Positions 26,027 to 34,459 of a DNA stretch of 54,839 nucleotides are shown here, piece by piece. The position numbers and the translations under genes are program-made. Positions within the stretch are counted from its first letter, which is position 1, and each line of letters begins with the position of its first letter. This stretch comes from Parvularculaceae bacterium. GTDB lineage: Bacteria > Pseudomonadota > Alphaproteobacteria > Caulobacterales > Parvularculaceae. The stretch covers positions 1 to 54,839 of the forward strand of contig JACADZ010000063.1 in assembly GCA_013389105.1 (NCBI GenBank). Reading direction: 5' to 3'. Under the pieces are notes generated by a model. That model was not told the DNA's origin, ran no database searches, and saw only the letters and a list, made by a program, of their open reading frames with translations.

Positions 26027-27898
26027 CTAGACCTCGGTCCGGGCGCGCTCCAAGGCGTCGAGAGCGGCAAGCCACTTTTCTTCCGCCTCGGCGATAGCCG
26101 CCGTCAGCGCGGCCCTTTCCCGATGCAGCTTGGTCGCGCGGGAAATGTTTCGCTCATAGAGTCCGGGTTCGGCGAGAGCGGCGTCCAGACGCGGCAGGAT
26201 GGCGTTGAGTTCGTCGAGGCGCGCTTCCATGGCCTCAGCCTCCTTTTTAAGGGGAGCCAGCGCCTCACGCAGTTGCGCCGCCGTCTGCCGCGGGCTTGGT
26301 CGCGCATCGATCTCGGTCCGGTCCGGTTCGGGGCGCCCGGCATTGAGAACGAGGCTGCGGTAGTCTTCAATGTCGCCGTCGAACGGGGACACGCTTCCCC
26401 CTTTCACCAGCCACAGACGCTCGGCGACGCTTTCGGCGAGATGCGCATCGTGAGTGATCAAAACGACCGCGCCGGCATAGTCGTTGAGGGCTTCCGAGAG
26501 CGCCTCGCGCGAATCCATGTCGAGATGGTTGGTAGGCTCGTCTAGGATGATGAGGTGAGGCCCTGCTGAGGTTATGAGGCCAAGGAGCAGCCGCGCTTTT
26601 TCGCCGCCCGAAAGCCGCTCGACGAGCACGTCCGCCGTCTCCGCCCCGAATCCCATATTCGCCGCGGCCGACCGCGCCTGGGCTTCAGAGGCCTCGGGCA
26701 TAAGGCGGCGCACATGATCGAGCGGCGTTTCCCGGGGGCGCAATTCATCTAGCTGATGCTGTGCGAAATAGGCGATCTCGAGCCGGCGGCTGCGGATGAC
26801 GTCGCCCGAAAGCGGTGCGAGACGGCCGGAGATCGCCTTCACCAGCGTCGACTTTCCTTCGCCGTTGGGTCCAAGGATTGCGATGCGGTCGTCGTGGTCG
26901 ATCCTCAGATTGACCTTGCGCAGCACCGGCTTCGCGACCTCGTAGCCAAGGTCGGCGTCGGCGAGGCGGACGATGGGCGGCGCCAGCGGCTCCGGATTCT
27001 TGAAGCGGAACGGAGTCGTGCGCTCCTCTGGCGGAATCGCGACGAGTTGCATCTTCTCGAGCGCCTTGATCCGGCTTTGCGCCTGTTTGGCCTTGCTGGC
27101 CTTGGCGCGGAAGCGGTCGATAAAGGCCTGCATATGGCGCCGCTGCGCGTCCTGACGCGCCCGGAACGAAAGGGCGAGGGCGCGGGCCTCCGCTCGCTTC
27201 TTTTCGTAAGCGTCGAAGTCGCCCGCAGAGACGGAAAGCTTGCGATTTTCGAGGGCGAGTATGTGAGTCGCCGTGCGATTGAGGAAGTCGCGGTCGTGGC
27301 TGACGATAATGGCCGTATACGGATAGCGCTTGAGAAAGCTCTCGAGCCAAATGGCGCCTTCTAGGTCGAGATAGTTCGTAGGCTCGTCAAGCAGAAGAAG
27401 GTCCGGCGCGGCGAAAAGGACCCCGGCCAGCGCGACGCGCATTCGCCAGCCCCCGGAAAACTCGGCGGCGGCGCGGCGCTGAGCCGCCGCATCAAAGCCG
27501 AGCCCGGCGAGGATTGAAGCGGCGCGCGCTTCGGCCGAATGCGCGCTGATGTCCGCAAGGCGCATGTGAATCTCGGCGATCCGCTGGGGATCGTCAGCTG
27601 TCTCCGCTTCCGCCAGCAAGGCGGCGCGTTCAGCGTCGGCGCCAAGGACGATGTCGATGAGGCTATCGCTTGAGGCCGGCGCCTCCTGATTCACGCCGCC
27701 GATGCGGCGGCCCTTTCGTACGGCGATGCCTCCGGCGTCTGGATGGAGATCGCCCCTGATCAGCTTGAAGAGGGTCGATTTTCCCGACCCGTTGCGACCC
27801 ACGAAGCCCGTCTTCCAGCCGTCTGATATGGCCGCGCTTGCGCCCTCGAACAGGGCTCTGCCCTCGATCCGGAAGGTGATGTCGTTGATCAGCAGCAT
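26027..27898 (-). CDS. ABC-F family ATPase, YheS-like
   Basis: A soluble twin-ABC protein of 623 residues. It has two nucleotide-binding domains and no membrane domain: Walker A GRNGSGKST (near residue 37) and GPNGEGKST, signature motifs EFSGGWRMR and RLSGGEKAR, Walker B LLLLDEPTNYLD and LIILDEPTNHLD. The linker FRAKASKAKQAQSRIKALEK is the P-site tRNA interaction motif region. Overall order and the C-terminal coiled coil match E. coli YheS, a ribosome-associated translation factor. The ATG at 27898 is chosen; an in-frame reading extends to 28360 but runs antisense through ndk. Confidence 0.92.
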   Translation of the reverse strand: MLLINDITFRIEGRALFEGASAAISDGWKTGFVGRNGSGKSTLFKLIRGDLHPDAGGIAVRKGRRIGGVNQEAPASSDSLIDIVLGADAERAALLAEAETADDPQRIAEIHMRLADISAHSAEARAASILAGLGFDAAAQRRAAAEFSGGWRMRVALAGVLFAAPDLLLLDEPTNYLDLEGAIWLESFLKRYPYTAIIVSHDRDFLNRTATHILALENRKLSVSAGDFDAYEKKRAEARALALSFRARQDAQRRHMQAFIDRFRAKASKAKQAQSRIKALEKMQLVAIPPEERTTPFRFKNPEPLAPPIVRLADADLGYEVAKPVLRKVNLRIDHDDRIAILGPNGEGKSTLVKAISGRLAPLSGDVIRSRRLEIAYFAQHQLDELRPRETPLDHVRRLMPEASEAQARSAAANMGFGAETADVLVERLSGGEKARLLLGLITSAGPHLIILDEPTNHLDMDSREALSEALNDYAGAVVLITHDAHLAESVAERLWLVKGGSVSPFDGDIEDYRSLVLNAGRPEPDRTEIDARPSPRQTAAQLREALAPLKKEAEAMEARLDELNAILPRLDAALAEPGLYERNISRATKLHRERAALTAAIAEAEEKWLAALDALERARTEV

Positions 27899-28009
27899 CG
27901 CGGTAGGGCTTATGACCCACGCCTTCACATGCGGCAATCGGAGCGGCTTGCGAGCCTCCCGGACACGCGATAGGAACCCGGCAAATCCGCTTATAGGGAC
28001 CTTCAATTC

Positions 28010-28432
28010 ATGGCGCTTGAACGCACCTTGTCGATCATCAAACCCGATGCGACGGCCCGCAACCTGACCGGCAAGATAAACGCCAAGTTCGAAGAGGGGG
28101 GCCTTCGGATCGTCGCGCAAAAGCGGATGAAGCTGACCCGCGAGCAGGCCGAAGGCTTCTACGCGGTGCATCGAGCGCGCCCGTTCTTTGGGGAGCTGGT
28201 CGAGTTCATGTGCTCGGGACCAGTCGTCGTTCAGGTGCTTGAAGGCGAGAACGCCATTATCCGCAATCGTGAGATCATGGGCGCGACAGACCCGGCCAAG
28301 GCGGCCAAAGGCACCATCCGCGCCGAATTTGCGCGGTCGATTGGCGAGAACTCCGTGCACGGCTCAGACGCCCCGGAGACGGCAAAGGACGAGATCGCCT
28401 ATTTCTTTGCTGCATCGGAAATCCCGGGGTGA
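28010..28432 (+). CDS. ndk: Nucleoside diphosphate kinase
   Basis: Transfers gamma-phosphate between nucleoside triphosphates and diphosphates through a phosphohistidine. The 140-residue protein begins [20 protein letters not shown], has [20 protein letters not shown], and carries the active-site histidine in [17 protein letters not shown]. All catalytic positions are present. It is divergent from the ABC-F gene, 111 nt away, and is followed 15 nt later by a small membrane protein gene. Confidence 0.98.
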   Translation: MALERTLSIIKPDATARNLTGKINAKFEEGGLRIVAQKRMKLTREQAEGFYAVHRARPFFGELVEFMCSGPVVVQVLEGENAIIRNREIMGATDPAKAAKGTIRAEFARSIGENSVHGSDAPETAKDEIAYFFAASEIPG

Positions 28433-28447
28433 GCACGTCGCGCCGAC

Positions 28448-28882
28448 ATGTCCGGCGATGAACTCGCCCAGCTTGGCCTCGCGGTCGCCGTTACGCTTGC
28501 GTTGATCGGGGTGTCAGCTTTGTTCGGCGCCTGGCGGAGCATCCGGATCGACGGGCCCGCCGCGCGCGATCGCCTGGCGTTCGATGAACCCGACTTCACG
28601 ATTGATGACATGATGGTCGGCATTGACGGGCGCTCGGCCGTCGCCGTCGATCGCGGAAAGGGCGAGGGCGCCGTCGTTTTCGCGCTTGGCGACAGCCTCG
28701 CAACGCGCCGGTTCAGGCTGGGCGCGCTCGGGGCGGCGGCCGCGTCGACGCGGCTCAGGATCTCGCTTCACGATGTCTCCCGGCGGGAGGTCGATGTGCT
28801 TGCGCCGGACGTGGAGTCCGCTGCCGAATGGGCTAGGCGCATGCAAGCCGCGCCGTTAGAACGGCGCGATGCAGTTCCCTGA
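28448..28882 (+). CDS. Hypothetical protein with one N-terminal membrane segment
   Basis: A 144-residue protein I do not recognise. Residues 9-31 (LGLAVAVTLALIGVSALFGAW) form one membrane helix with a short N-terminal head. The soluble part includes DDMMVGIDGRSAVAVDRGKG and VVFALGDSLATRRFRLGALG, which look like beta strands. It overlaps the next gene by 14 nt and follows ndk by 15 nt, so it sits in a small plus-strand transcription unit. Nothing indicates a function. Confidence 0.6.
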   Translation: MSGDELAQLGLAVAVTLALIGVSALFGAWRSIRIDGPAARDRLAFDEPDFTIDDMMVGIDGRSAVAVDRGKGEGAVVFALGDSLATRRFRLGALGAAAASTRLRISLHDVSRREVDVLAPDVESAAEWARRMQAAPLERRDAVP

Positions 28883-29795
28883 CGCAGTCCAGACTGCGGT
28901 CCCCTTCTTCGGGCTCTTCGTCGTCATCGAGATGATCGCGTGGCGCCTGACGGGGCGGGGCCGTTATGAAACCCGTGATTCGGCCGCCAGTCTCGCGATG
29001 GGGCTCGGCAGTCAGGTTGCTCCTTTGTTCGGCGGCGCGGCCGTCGTCGGTGCAGCCCTGGTCGGCGCTTATCAGTATCGGCTGTTCACGGTTCCGAACA
29101 CGCTCTGGGCCGTCGTGCTTTGCTTCGTGCTGGACGACCTGCGTTACTATTGGTGGCACCGTTGGAGCCACGAGATCCGCTGGTTTTGGGCGAGCCACAT
29201 CGTTCACCATTCGTCGCAGCACTACAATCTGACTACGGCGCTGCGTCAGACCTGGACCGGCCAGATTCTTGGCTCGATCATCACAAAGGCGCCCCTCGCG
29301 CTGCTCGGATTTCATCCGGCGATGATCGTCTTCGTCGGCGGCCTCAACCTCATCTACCAGTTCTGGATACATACGGAGATGGTGGGGCGTCTCGGCCCGC
29401 TCGAGCTTGTTCTCAATACGCCAAGCCACCATCGCGTGCATCACGCCACCAATCCGCGGTATCTTGACGCCAATTATGCTGGCGCGCTGATCATCTGGGA
29501 TCGGATGTTCGGCACTTTTGTTGAAGAAGTCCCTGAGGAGAAGCCTCGCTACGGGATCGTGAAGAATCTCGGCACGTTCAATCCGCTGCTGATTTCGTTC
29601 CATGAGTGGATTTCCATGGCGCGCGACCTCAAATCGGCGCGCTCATGGCGCGAGGCCTTGGGGTATCTTTTTGGTCCGCCGGGCTGGTCTCCGGATGGAT
29701 CGCGCCTGACGTCCGCGCTGATCAAGGAGCGGTGGCGCCGCATGAGCGCGCCATCCAAAGAGGCTGCCGGCGGCGCAAGCCCCGTGACGGCCTGA
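28869..29795 (+). CDS. Fatty acid hydroxylase/sterol desaturase family membrane protein
   Basis: A di-iron membrane oxygenase family member of 308 residues. The three histidine boxes are visible: HRWSH near residue 97, ASHIVHH near residue 111, and a later HHRVHH near residue 193; also NPRYLDANYAGALIIWDRMF near residue 210. About four to five hydrophobic segments surround them. Substrate could be a lipid or carotenoid; the family is broad. It overlaps the upstream hypothetical gene. It ends in a basic region. Confidence 0.9.
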   Translation: MQFPDAVQTAVPFFGLFVVIEMIAWRLTGRGRYETRDSAASLAMGLGSQVAPLFGGAAVVGAALVGAYQYRLFTVPNTLWAVVLCFVLDDLRYYWWHRWSHEIRWFWASHIVHHSSQHYNLTTALRQTWTGQILGSIITKAPLALLGFHPAMIVFVGGLNLIYQFWIHTEMVGRLGPLELVLNTPSHHRVHHATNPRYLDANYAGALIIWDRMFGTFVEEVPEEKPRYGIVKNLGTFNPLLISFHEWISMARDLKSARSWREALGYLFGPPGWSPDGSRLTSALIKERWRRMSAPSKEAAGGASPVTA

Positions 29796-29935
29796 GCCCC
29801 TCCCGTCGCCGGCGGGCCGGCAGGCCGCTAGCCGCCCCAAACCGGCCGCAATCGCCGCGACAACGCCTTGATGGTTTCCAACTAAGGCCCGGTTCGACCC
29901 CTAACTCACAATTGTTCGAGTTGAGGAGAGACCCG

Positions 29936-30463
29936 ATGAAATCCACACTTCTCGCCGCTTTTGCAGCCCCCTCGATCGCCCTTGCGTCCATCGGTATAGG
30001 GCCAGGCGTGTCCGACGATCGCGCCTACGGCGCCCGGATCGCTCAATTGACCGAGACCGAGGCCGCCGCGCATGGGGCGGCAAGGTTCGTTCGCGCCGAT
30101 CTCGATGGGTCTGGCAGCCTCGACGCCGACGAGTATGTGTCTCTCGTTCTCGTGACTGCCGAGCTATCGCGCCTGAACGGATTTGTCGCTCTCGCGGCAG
30201 GCGGGCGCGATGAAGTCGTCGCCCTGCCGCTTGATGCGCCGGGCGCGCTCGGCGTCGGCGAACGCTCCCGGGTCGAGGCTGTGGCGCGCGGGGAGTTCTA
30301 CGCTATCGCGGGTTCAGACGGCCTCATGTCAGCGTCTGAACATGCAGAGGAGGCCGCACGCAGGTTTGCAGCGGCCGACCGGGACCGAAGCGGGGTCTTG
30401 TCAAAGCGGGAGCTGGAGGCCTTTGCCGGTCGCGAAGCCTTGTTCTCCCGGCCATCGGCCTGA
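29936..30463 (+). CDS. Secreted EF-hand calcium-binding protein
   Basis: A 175-residue protein with a probable signal peptide (residues 1-18, MKSTLLAAFAAPSIALAS). Two canonical EF-hand loops are present: DLDGSGSLDADE (about residues 56-67) and DRDRSGVLSKRE (near residue 152). Both have acidic or oxygen ligands at positions 1, 3, 5 and 12, so both probably bind Ca2+. The ATG follows GAGGAG with good spacing. A reading from 29606 merely extends upstream through another gene. The role is unknown. Confidence 0.75.
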   Translation: MKSTLLAAFAAPSIALASIGIGPGVSDDRAYGARIAQLTETEAAAHGAARFVRADLDGSGSLDADEYVSLVLVTAELSRLNGFVALAAGGRDEVVALPLDAPGALGVGERSRVEAVARGEFYAIAGSDGLMSASEHAEEAARRFAAADRDRSGVLSKRELEAFAGREALFSRPSA

Positions 30464-30641
30464 AGAGCGAAGCCTTCCAAGCACCGCCCTTTGACGTGCG
30501 CATTGCGTCTCGCGGAGCCGACCTCCCTCGTCATGACCTGATCGTAATGGTCCCAATAGGCATTGCCACCGGAACTGGTCGATGCTCCTATCGACGGAGC
30601 AGGCTTGAGTTGTCGGGACGACGCAAGCTAAGCAGGTGGCG

Positions 30642-31460
30642 ATGGGAAGGACGGCTCCAGCACTCGGGGTCTCGGCAGCGACGTTCAAGCCGAAGCGCCG
30701 CGCAGGGACGGCGGCGCTGCTGTGCTGCTCGTGGCTCGGCCTCTCGGCTTGTGCAGCGCTGGAAAAGGAAATCGGCCTCGAGGCCGCCCCAAAGGCGGCC
30801 GCTCCCGATCCGCTGGAGATGCGCATCGCGTCGCTTGAATCAGCGCTTGCCGCTGCTCAACGAGACAAAGCGGCGCTTGAACAAAAACTTGCCGCCCTGG
30901 AGAAGGCCGCCAGGGCTGAGGAAGCGCCTGTCGTTGCCCCGCCGACGCTGAAGGAACCCCAGACCGCCGTCTCCGTGGAGGTCGCTCCCGCGCTTCAGCA
31001 GCCGCCCGAAATCAGCCCGGAGACGGTGGTCGCCGCGGCGGACGCCGATCTCGCCCTTGCGGCGGCCCCCACAGCCCCTGTGGAGACCTCCCCGCGGTTG
31101 GTGCAGCCGACATTTGCGTCGCAAGAGACCTTATTCGAAAACGAGGCGAGTGACGGCATCAAGACCGCCAGCGTGCTGTTCGGCGTCCATCTTGCTTCGT
31201 ACCGCCATGCCGAGGAAGCCCGGGCCGGATGGGTCAAGCTGCAGCGCGATTATCCGGATCAACTGGGGCTGCTTGAGCCGAGACTGGAGCGCGTCGAACT
31301 GGAGGGCCGCGGTACCTTCCTCCGCCTCATCGGGGGCGGTTTCGCCGCAGAGGAAAAGGCCGTCGCACTTTGCGCAGCCCTGAAGTCGCTCGGCGCCTAT
31401 TGCGCCGTGTCGAGCTTCGAGGGCGAGCGTCTCTCGTTCGCGGGTCTCAAGTCAGGCTGA
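30642..31460 (+). CDS. SPOR-domain lipoprotein
   Basis: A 272-residue envelope protein. An N-terminal signal (about residues 20-38) ends in the lipobox LSACA. A coiled-coil (about 55-90, rich in Glu, Ala and Lys, from RIASLESALAAAQRDKAALE) is followed by a low-complexity Ala/Pro linker. The C-terminal SPOR domain reads VLFGVHLASYRHAEEARAGW, FLRLIGGGFAAEEKAVALCA and LGAYCAVSSFEG; such domains bind denuded septal peptidoglycan. This points to a division-associated role. GTG 30636 is an alternative start, two codons earlier. Confidence 0.8.
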   Translation: MGRTAPALGVSAATFKPKRRAGTAALLCCSWLGLSACAALEKEIGLEAAPKAAAPDPLEMRIASLESALAAAQRDKAALEQKLAALEKAARAEEAPVVAPPTLKEPQTAVSVEVAPALQQPPEISPETVVAAADADLALAAAPTAPVETSPRLVQPTFASQETLFENEASDGIKTASVLFGVHLASYRHAEEARAGWVKLQRDYPDQLGLLEPRLERVELEGRGTFLRLIGGGFAAEEKAVALCAALKSLGAYCAVSSFEGERLSFAGLKSG

Positions 31461-31469
31461 TCAAACGCT

Positions 31470-32291
31470 TTAGGGAGCGGTCGAGGGGGCGATCTCGAAC
31501 CGGCGGTTGGCAAAGGCGACGCCTTCGGCCTCGGCGCTTCCTTCAAAGGCTAGGTCGAGCGTTCCGCCTGGCAGCTGGCTGACATCGAGCGGTACAATGA
31601 ACCGGCGGCGGGCCGCCTCAGGATAGACGGCCACGTTGTCGAGCCGGCCGATGACCTTGGGTGCTGATCCTGGCGTCTCCATGCGTGCGAGGAGCCTGCC
31701 ATAGGCCGTGACGGGAGCATCAGGATGAAGATGAGTCTCGACCTCGAGGCGGCCGTCCGCCGCCCGCAGGAGCTTGGTGTCGCCGAGATGGGCGGCGGGG
31801 GTGACAGGACCGCTGCGCAGAATAACCGGCGTCGTCACGCCTAGATCGATGTCGAGTTCGAGGCTTCCGCTTGTTCTGCGCAGAGGGGTTCGAGTCGCCG
31901 CCGTCTCGATGAGGAGGTGAGACCGGCGCTCGCCCTTGGGGATGCTGACGCCCTGCTTGACCCGCACGACGAGGGTCATGCGCGCCCCGGGCTCCAGACG
32001 AAAGGTCGCGGGCCAAATGGTCAGGTAGGGCGCGGCGCTGGAACGCGCGCGTTCCGAGGGCGTCGCCGTCTCATAAGCCGTCTCGGTGGCGCGTAGGTCA
32101 ACCCAGCTGACCCTGCCCTCAATGATGCGCCGTGACGGATTGGAGATCTGGTAGGTGGCGACCGGCTCCGCGGGCGTAATGACTTGGCGGAGAGGAGAAA
32201 GCGAGATTTCCGCCCGCGCCGGCGCGGCCGCCAGCAGAACTGCGCCAAGCAGGGCCAGTGCGGAGCCGCCCGGTTTCGCATTTTGTCTCAT
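31470..32291 (-). CDS. PapD-like periplasmic chaperone
   Basis: A 273-residue exported protein. A signal peptide (residues 1-27, ending APARAE) precedes an immunoglobulin-like fold: ISLSPLRQVITPAEPVATYQ, VSWVDLRATETAYE, then LTIWPATFRLEPGARMTLVV with the conserved P-ARMT-like arginine region that in PapD chaperones precedes the donor strand, and VKQGVSIPKGERRSHLLIE. No usher or pilin gene is adjacent, so it may serve another secretion route. The start at 32291 has GAGGG just before it. It is divergent from mipZ. Confidence 0.7.
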   Translation of the reverse strand: MRQNAKPGGSALALLGAVLLAAAPARAEISLSPLRQVITPAEPVATYQISNPSRRIIEGRVSWVDLRATETAYETATPSERARSSAAPYLTIWPATFRLEPGARMTLVVRVKQGVSIPKGERRSHLLIETAATRTPLRRTSGSLELDIDLGVTTPVILRSGPVTPAAHLGDTKLLRAADGRLEVETHLHPDAPVTAYGRLLARMETPGSAPKVIGRLDNVAVYPEAARRRFIVPLDVSQLPGGTLDLAFEGSAEAEGVAFANRRFEIAPSTAP

Positions 32292-32356
32292 GCATCCCTC
32301 GAGAATCGGCGCACAGGTACACTCCAAAACGTGAGTGTTGCGCCCTTGGGTTGCCG

Positions 32357-32369
32357 GCCGGTAACCGGC
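32357..32369. other. Inverted repeat in the PapD-like/mipZ divergent gap
   Basis: GCCGG-TAA-CCGGC lies 27 nt upstream of the mipZ start, in the 104-nt gap between two divergent genes. It is a 5-bp dyad with three central bases. It could be a regulator site, but it is short and GC-rich, so chance is possible. Confidence 0.2.
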
Positions 32370-32395
32370 GAAGGAATCGAGAGGGTCTAGGGTCG

Positions 32396-33217
32396 ATGAC
32401 GCATGTGATCGTCCTTGGGAACGAGAAGGGCGGGTCGGGGAAGTCTACCGCCGCCATGCATATTGCGGTCGCCCTCCTGAAGAGCGGCTACAAGGTGGCT
32501 GCGCTCGACCTCGACATGCGCCAGCAGAGTCTCACCCGTTACCTTGAGAACCGGAAATCATTCAGCGAGAGCAAAGGAGTCGGCCTCGATTTTCCCCTGA
32601 CGCCGTCGGTTGAAGCTTCCTCGGCTGACAGTCGGGAAAAAGCGCGCGCGGAGGAGACCGAGGCGCTGATGGCCGCCTTCCGGACCCTCGCCGACTGCCA
32701 GTTTGTGGTAATCGACTGCCCGGGCGCCGATACCCACCTGTCGAGGCTCGCTCACGCCCACGCGGATACGATCGTGACGCCGCTCAACGATAGTTTTGTT
32801 GATTTCGACCTGCTCGCCCGATTGGATCCGTCGACCGGCAAACTGCTCGGCCCCAGCCTTTATAGCGAGATGGTTTGGAACGCCCGGAAACGCCGGGCGA
32901 TGTCGGGCGTCAAGGGTGGCATCGACTGGGTGGTTATGCGAAACCGCCTCTCGGCCACAAAGGCGCGCAACAAGGCTGAAATGGGCAAGCGGCTAGACGA
33001 ATTGTCGACGCGCATTGGATTTCGACTGGCCCGGGGCCTCGGCGACCGGGTTATCTATCGCGAGCTCTTCACCAGCGGTCTGACCCTGCTCGACCTTGGC
33101 GGCGAGCATGCGCCGGTGAAGCTTTCGACCATGAGCCACATTACGGCGCGTCTTGAGATCCGCTCGCTGATCATGACCCTCAACCTGCCGACGGCTGAGG
33201 CTCGAGCCGCCGCCTGA
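32396..33217 (+). CDS. mipZ: Division plane positioning ATPase MipZ
   Basis: A ParA/MinD-type ATPase that, in Caulobacter, forms a gradient from the poles and inhibits FtsZ assembly near the chromosome origin. The 273-residue protein has the deviant Walker A motif GNEKGGSGKSTAAMHI, switch region LDLDMRQQSLTRYLENRK, and IDCPGADTHLSRLAHAHADT followed by IVTPLNDSFVDFDLL and RVIYRELFTSGLTLLDL. These match MipZ more specifically than generic ParA. The start at 32396 gives MTHVIVLGNEK. A J-domain gene follows 64 nt downstream. Confidence 0.93.
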   Translation: MTHVIVLGNEKGGSGKSTAAMHIAVALLKSGYKVAALDLDMRQQSLTRYLENRKSFSESKGVGLDFPLTPSVEASSADSREKARAEETEALMAAFRTLADCQFVVIDCPGADTHLSRLAHAHADTIVTPLNDSFVDFDLLARLDPSTGKLLGPSLYSEMVWNARKRRAMSGVKGGIDWVVMRNRLSATKARNKAEMGKRLDELSTRIGFRLARGLGDRVIYRELFTSGLTLLDLGGEHAPVKLSTMSHITARLEIRSLIMTLNLPTAEARAAA

Positions 33218-33281
33218 CGGCGGGGGGCGCGAATTTCTTCGGAACGGGCTATCAGGGCGCCAGGTTTCGACGGTTGCCTTC

Positions 33282-33782
33282 ATGAATCTTGGACTCCTCG
33301 CCCTCGTGCTCGCCTTCGGCGCAGCTGGCTGGCTGCTCTTTCGGATGGCGCGCGGGGGCGCCGGGGCTGACGCCGGGAACATGACGCTTCTGAAAGGCGT
33401 CGCCTTCCTCGTTATCGCGGCGGCCCTGTTTGCGGCCAAGCTCTGGCCCCTCGCATTCATGACCATCGTCGCGGCGGCAGCCGTCACTGGGATTGAAACC
33501 TGGCGCGATCGCATCATTCGAGAGGATCGAGCCCGTGAAGCCGCGCCCGTTCCGCAATCAGAAATGAAGCCTGGAGAGGCCGCTTCCGTCCTTGGCGTTC
33601 CTGAGACCGCGGGGGCGGAGGAGATCAAGGCAGCGCACAGAAAGCTGATCGGGGCTCTTCACCCTGACAAGGGCGGTACCGACTATCTCGCGGCCAAGAT
33701 CAACGACGCGCGGGACGTGCTCCTCAGGCGGATCGATGGCGGCGGGGCTGCGGGCGAGGGCGGTGGTTCAGGCACTCCATGA
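33282..33782 (+). CDS. Membrane-anchored J-domain protein
   Basis: A 166-residue DnaJ-type co-chaperone. Two hydrophobic stretches (about residues 3-22 and 37-70) anchor it, with a C-terminal J domain: AASVLGVPETAGAEEIKAAH, KLIGALHPDKGGTDYL with the HPD motif, and AKINDARDVLLRRI. This topology recalls mitochondrial Tim14/Pam18. It ends in a glycine-rich tail. It should stimulate a DnaK-type ATPase at the membrane. The next gene on the plus strand is a kilobase away, so mipZ-J may form an operon. Confidence 0.8.
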   Translation: MNLGLLALVLAFGAAGWLLFRMARGGAGADAGNMTLLKGVAFLVIAAALFAAKLWPLAFMTIVAAAAVTGIETWRDRIIREDRAREAAPVPQSEMKPGEAASVLGVPETAGAEEIKAAHRKLIGALHPDKGGTDYLAAKINDARDVLLRRIDGGGAAGEGGGSGTP

Positions 33783-33805
33783 GCGTCGCGACCTCGTGAA
33801 AACGA

Positions 33806-34282
33806 TCACGCCTTGAAAGCGCCAGGGGGCAGAGGCGTGACGATTTTGCGTTCGACCTCGCGCAAGGTGACGATCGACTCGACCACGACGTTCGGGCGGC
33901 GCAGAATCGCTTCGGAAAGAAAAGTGTCGTAGGCGGCCAGCGTTGGAATCACGACGCGGATGAAGTAATCGAACTTTCCAGTAACAAGATAGCACTCCAT
34001 CACTTCGGAGCGCTTCTTTATCGCGGCTTCGAAGTCCCGCAGCGTCGTATCGTCCTCCCGCTCGAGCTTCACGAGGGTGATCACGGTGACGTTGATCCCC
34101 AGCGCGTCCCGGTTAATTTCGGTATGATAGCCTTTGATGATGCCTTCAGTTTCGAGGCGTCTCAGTCGCCTCAGGCAGGGCGTCGGCGACAATCCGACCC
34201 GTTCGGCCAGGTCCGCGTTGGTGATGCGCGCATTTTCCTGTAGGTGTTTGAGAATTTTCAGGTCGATCTGATCGAGCTTCAT
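33806..34282 (-). CDS. Lrp/AsnC family transcriptional regulator
   Basis: A 158-residue regulator that senses amino acids. The helix-turn-helix is ITNADLAERVGLSPTPCLRRL (within the N-terminal DNA-binding domain), followed by LRRLETEGIIKGYHTEINRD and the RAM/ligand domain with TGKFDYFIRVVIPTLAAYDT. This resembles Lrp and BkdR types. The ATG at 34282 is used; a TTG at 34318 would add 12 residues but falls in the promoter. It is divergent from an amino acid dehydrogenase gene and preceded by its own promoter and an AT-rich dyad, suggesting autoregulation. Confidence 0.93.
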   Translation of the reverse strand: MKLDQIDLKILKHLQENARITNADLAERVGLSPTPCLRRLRRLETEGIIKGYHTEINRDALGINVTVITLVKLEREDDTTLRDFEAAIKKRSEVMECYLVTGKFDYFIRVVIPTLAAYDTFLSEAILRRPNVVVESIVTLREVERKIVTPLPPGAFKA

Positions 34283-34307
34283 AACGCGTGTTCGGGCTTG
34301 AGGATGA

Positions 34308-34334
34308 ATTTTATCCAATCATTTGGCATAAAAT
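34308..34334. promoter_or_regulatory. AT-rich inverted repeat, candidate Lrp/AsnC operator
   Basis: The halves ATTTTATCCAAT (34308-34319) and ATTTGGCATAAAAT (34321-34334) are inverted copies of one another apart from one extra base. They form an AT-rich island in a GC-rich genome, in the divergent gap between the regulator and the dehydrogenase gene. It overlaps the predicted promoter of the regulator. Lrp-type proteins favour such sites, so autoregulation and control of the dehydrogenase are likely. Confidence 0.6.
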
Positions 34335-34346
34335 GCTAAGTGTCAA
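34318..34346 (-). promoter_or_regulatory. Predicted sigma-70 promoter of the Lrp/AsnC gene
   Basis: On the minus strand there is a perfect -35 TTGACA (34341-34346), a 17-nt spacer and AATGAT as -10 (34318-34323, four of six matches to TATAAT). Transcription would begin near 34311 and give a leader of about 29 nt. The AT-rich dyad covers the -10 and part of the spacer, so a bound regulator would block it. Confidence 0.55.
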
Positions 34347-34459
34347 GCCTTGGGGCGGATGCTTTGGCAGGAGCGTGCGCCCGCTTCAGACTATAGCAAC
34401 GTCAGCAACCCGGCCGCCGCATCGATCCTCCAAGACCGGGAATCAACGGGTGAGGAGAC

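Noticed and set aside
26027..28360. Extended ABC-F reading with about 150 extra N-terminal residues
   Set aside because: The extension is antisense to ndk and unlike any ABC-F N-terminus. The ATG at 27898 gives the family start.
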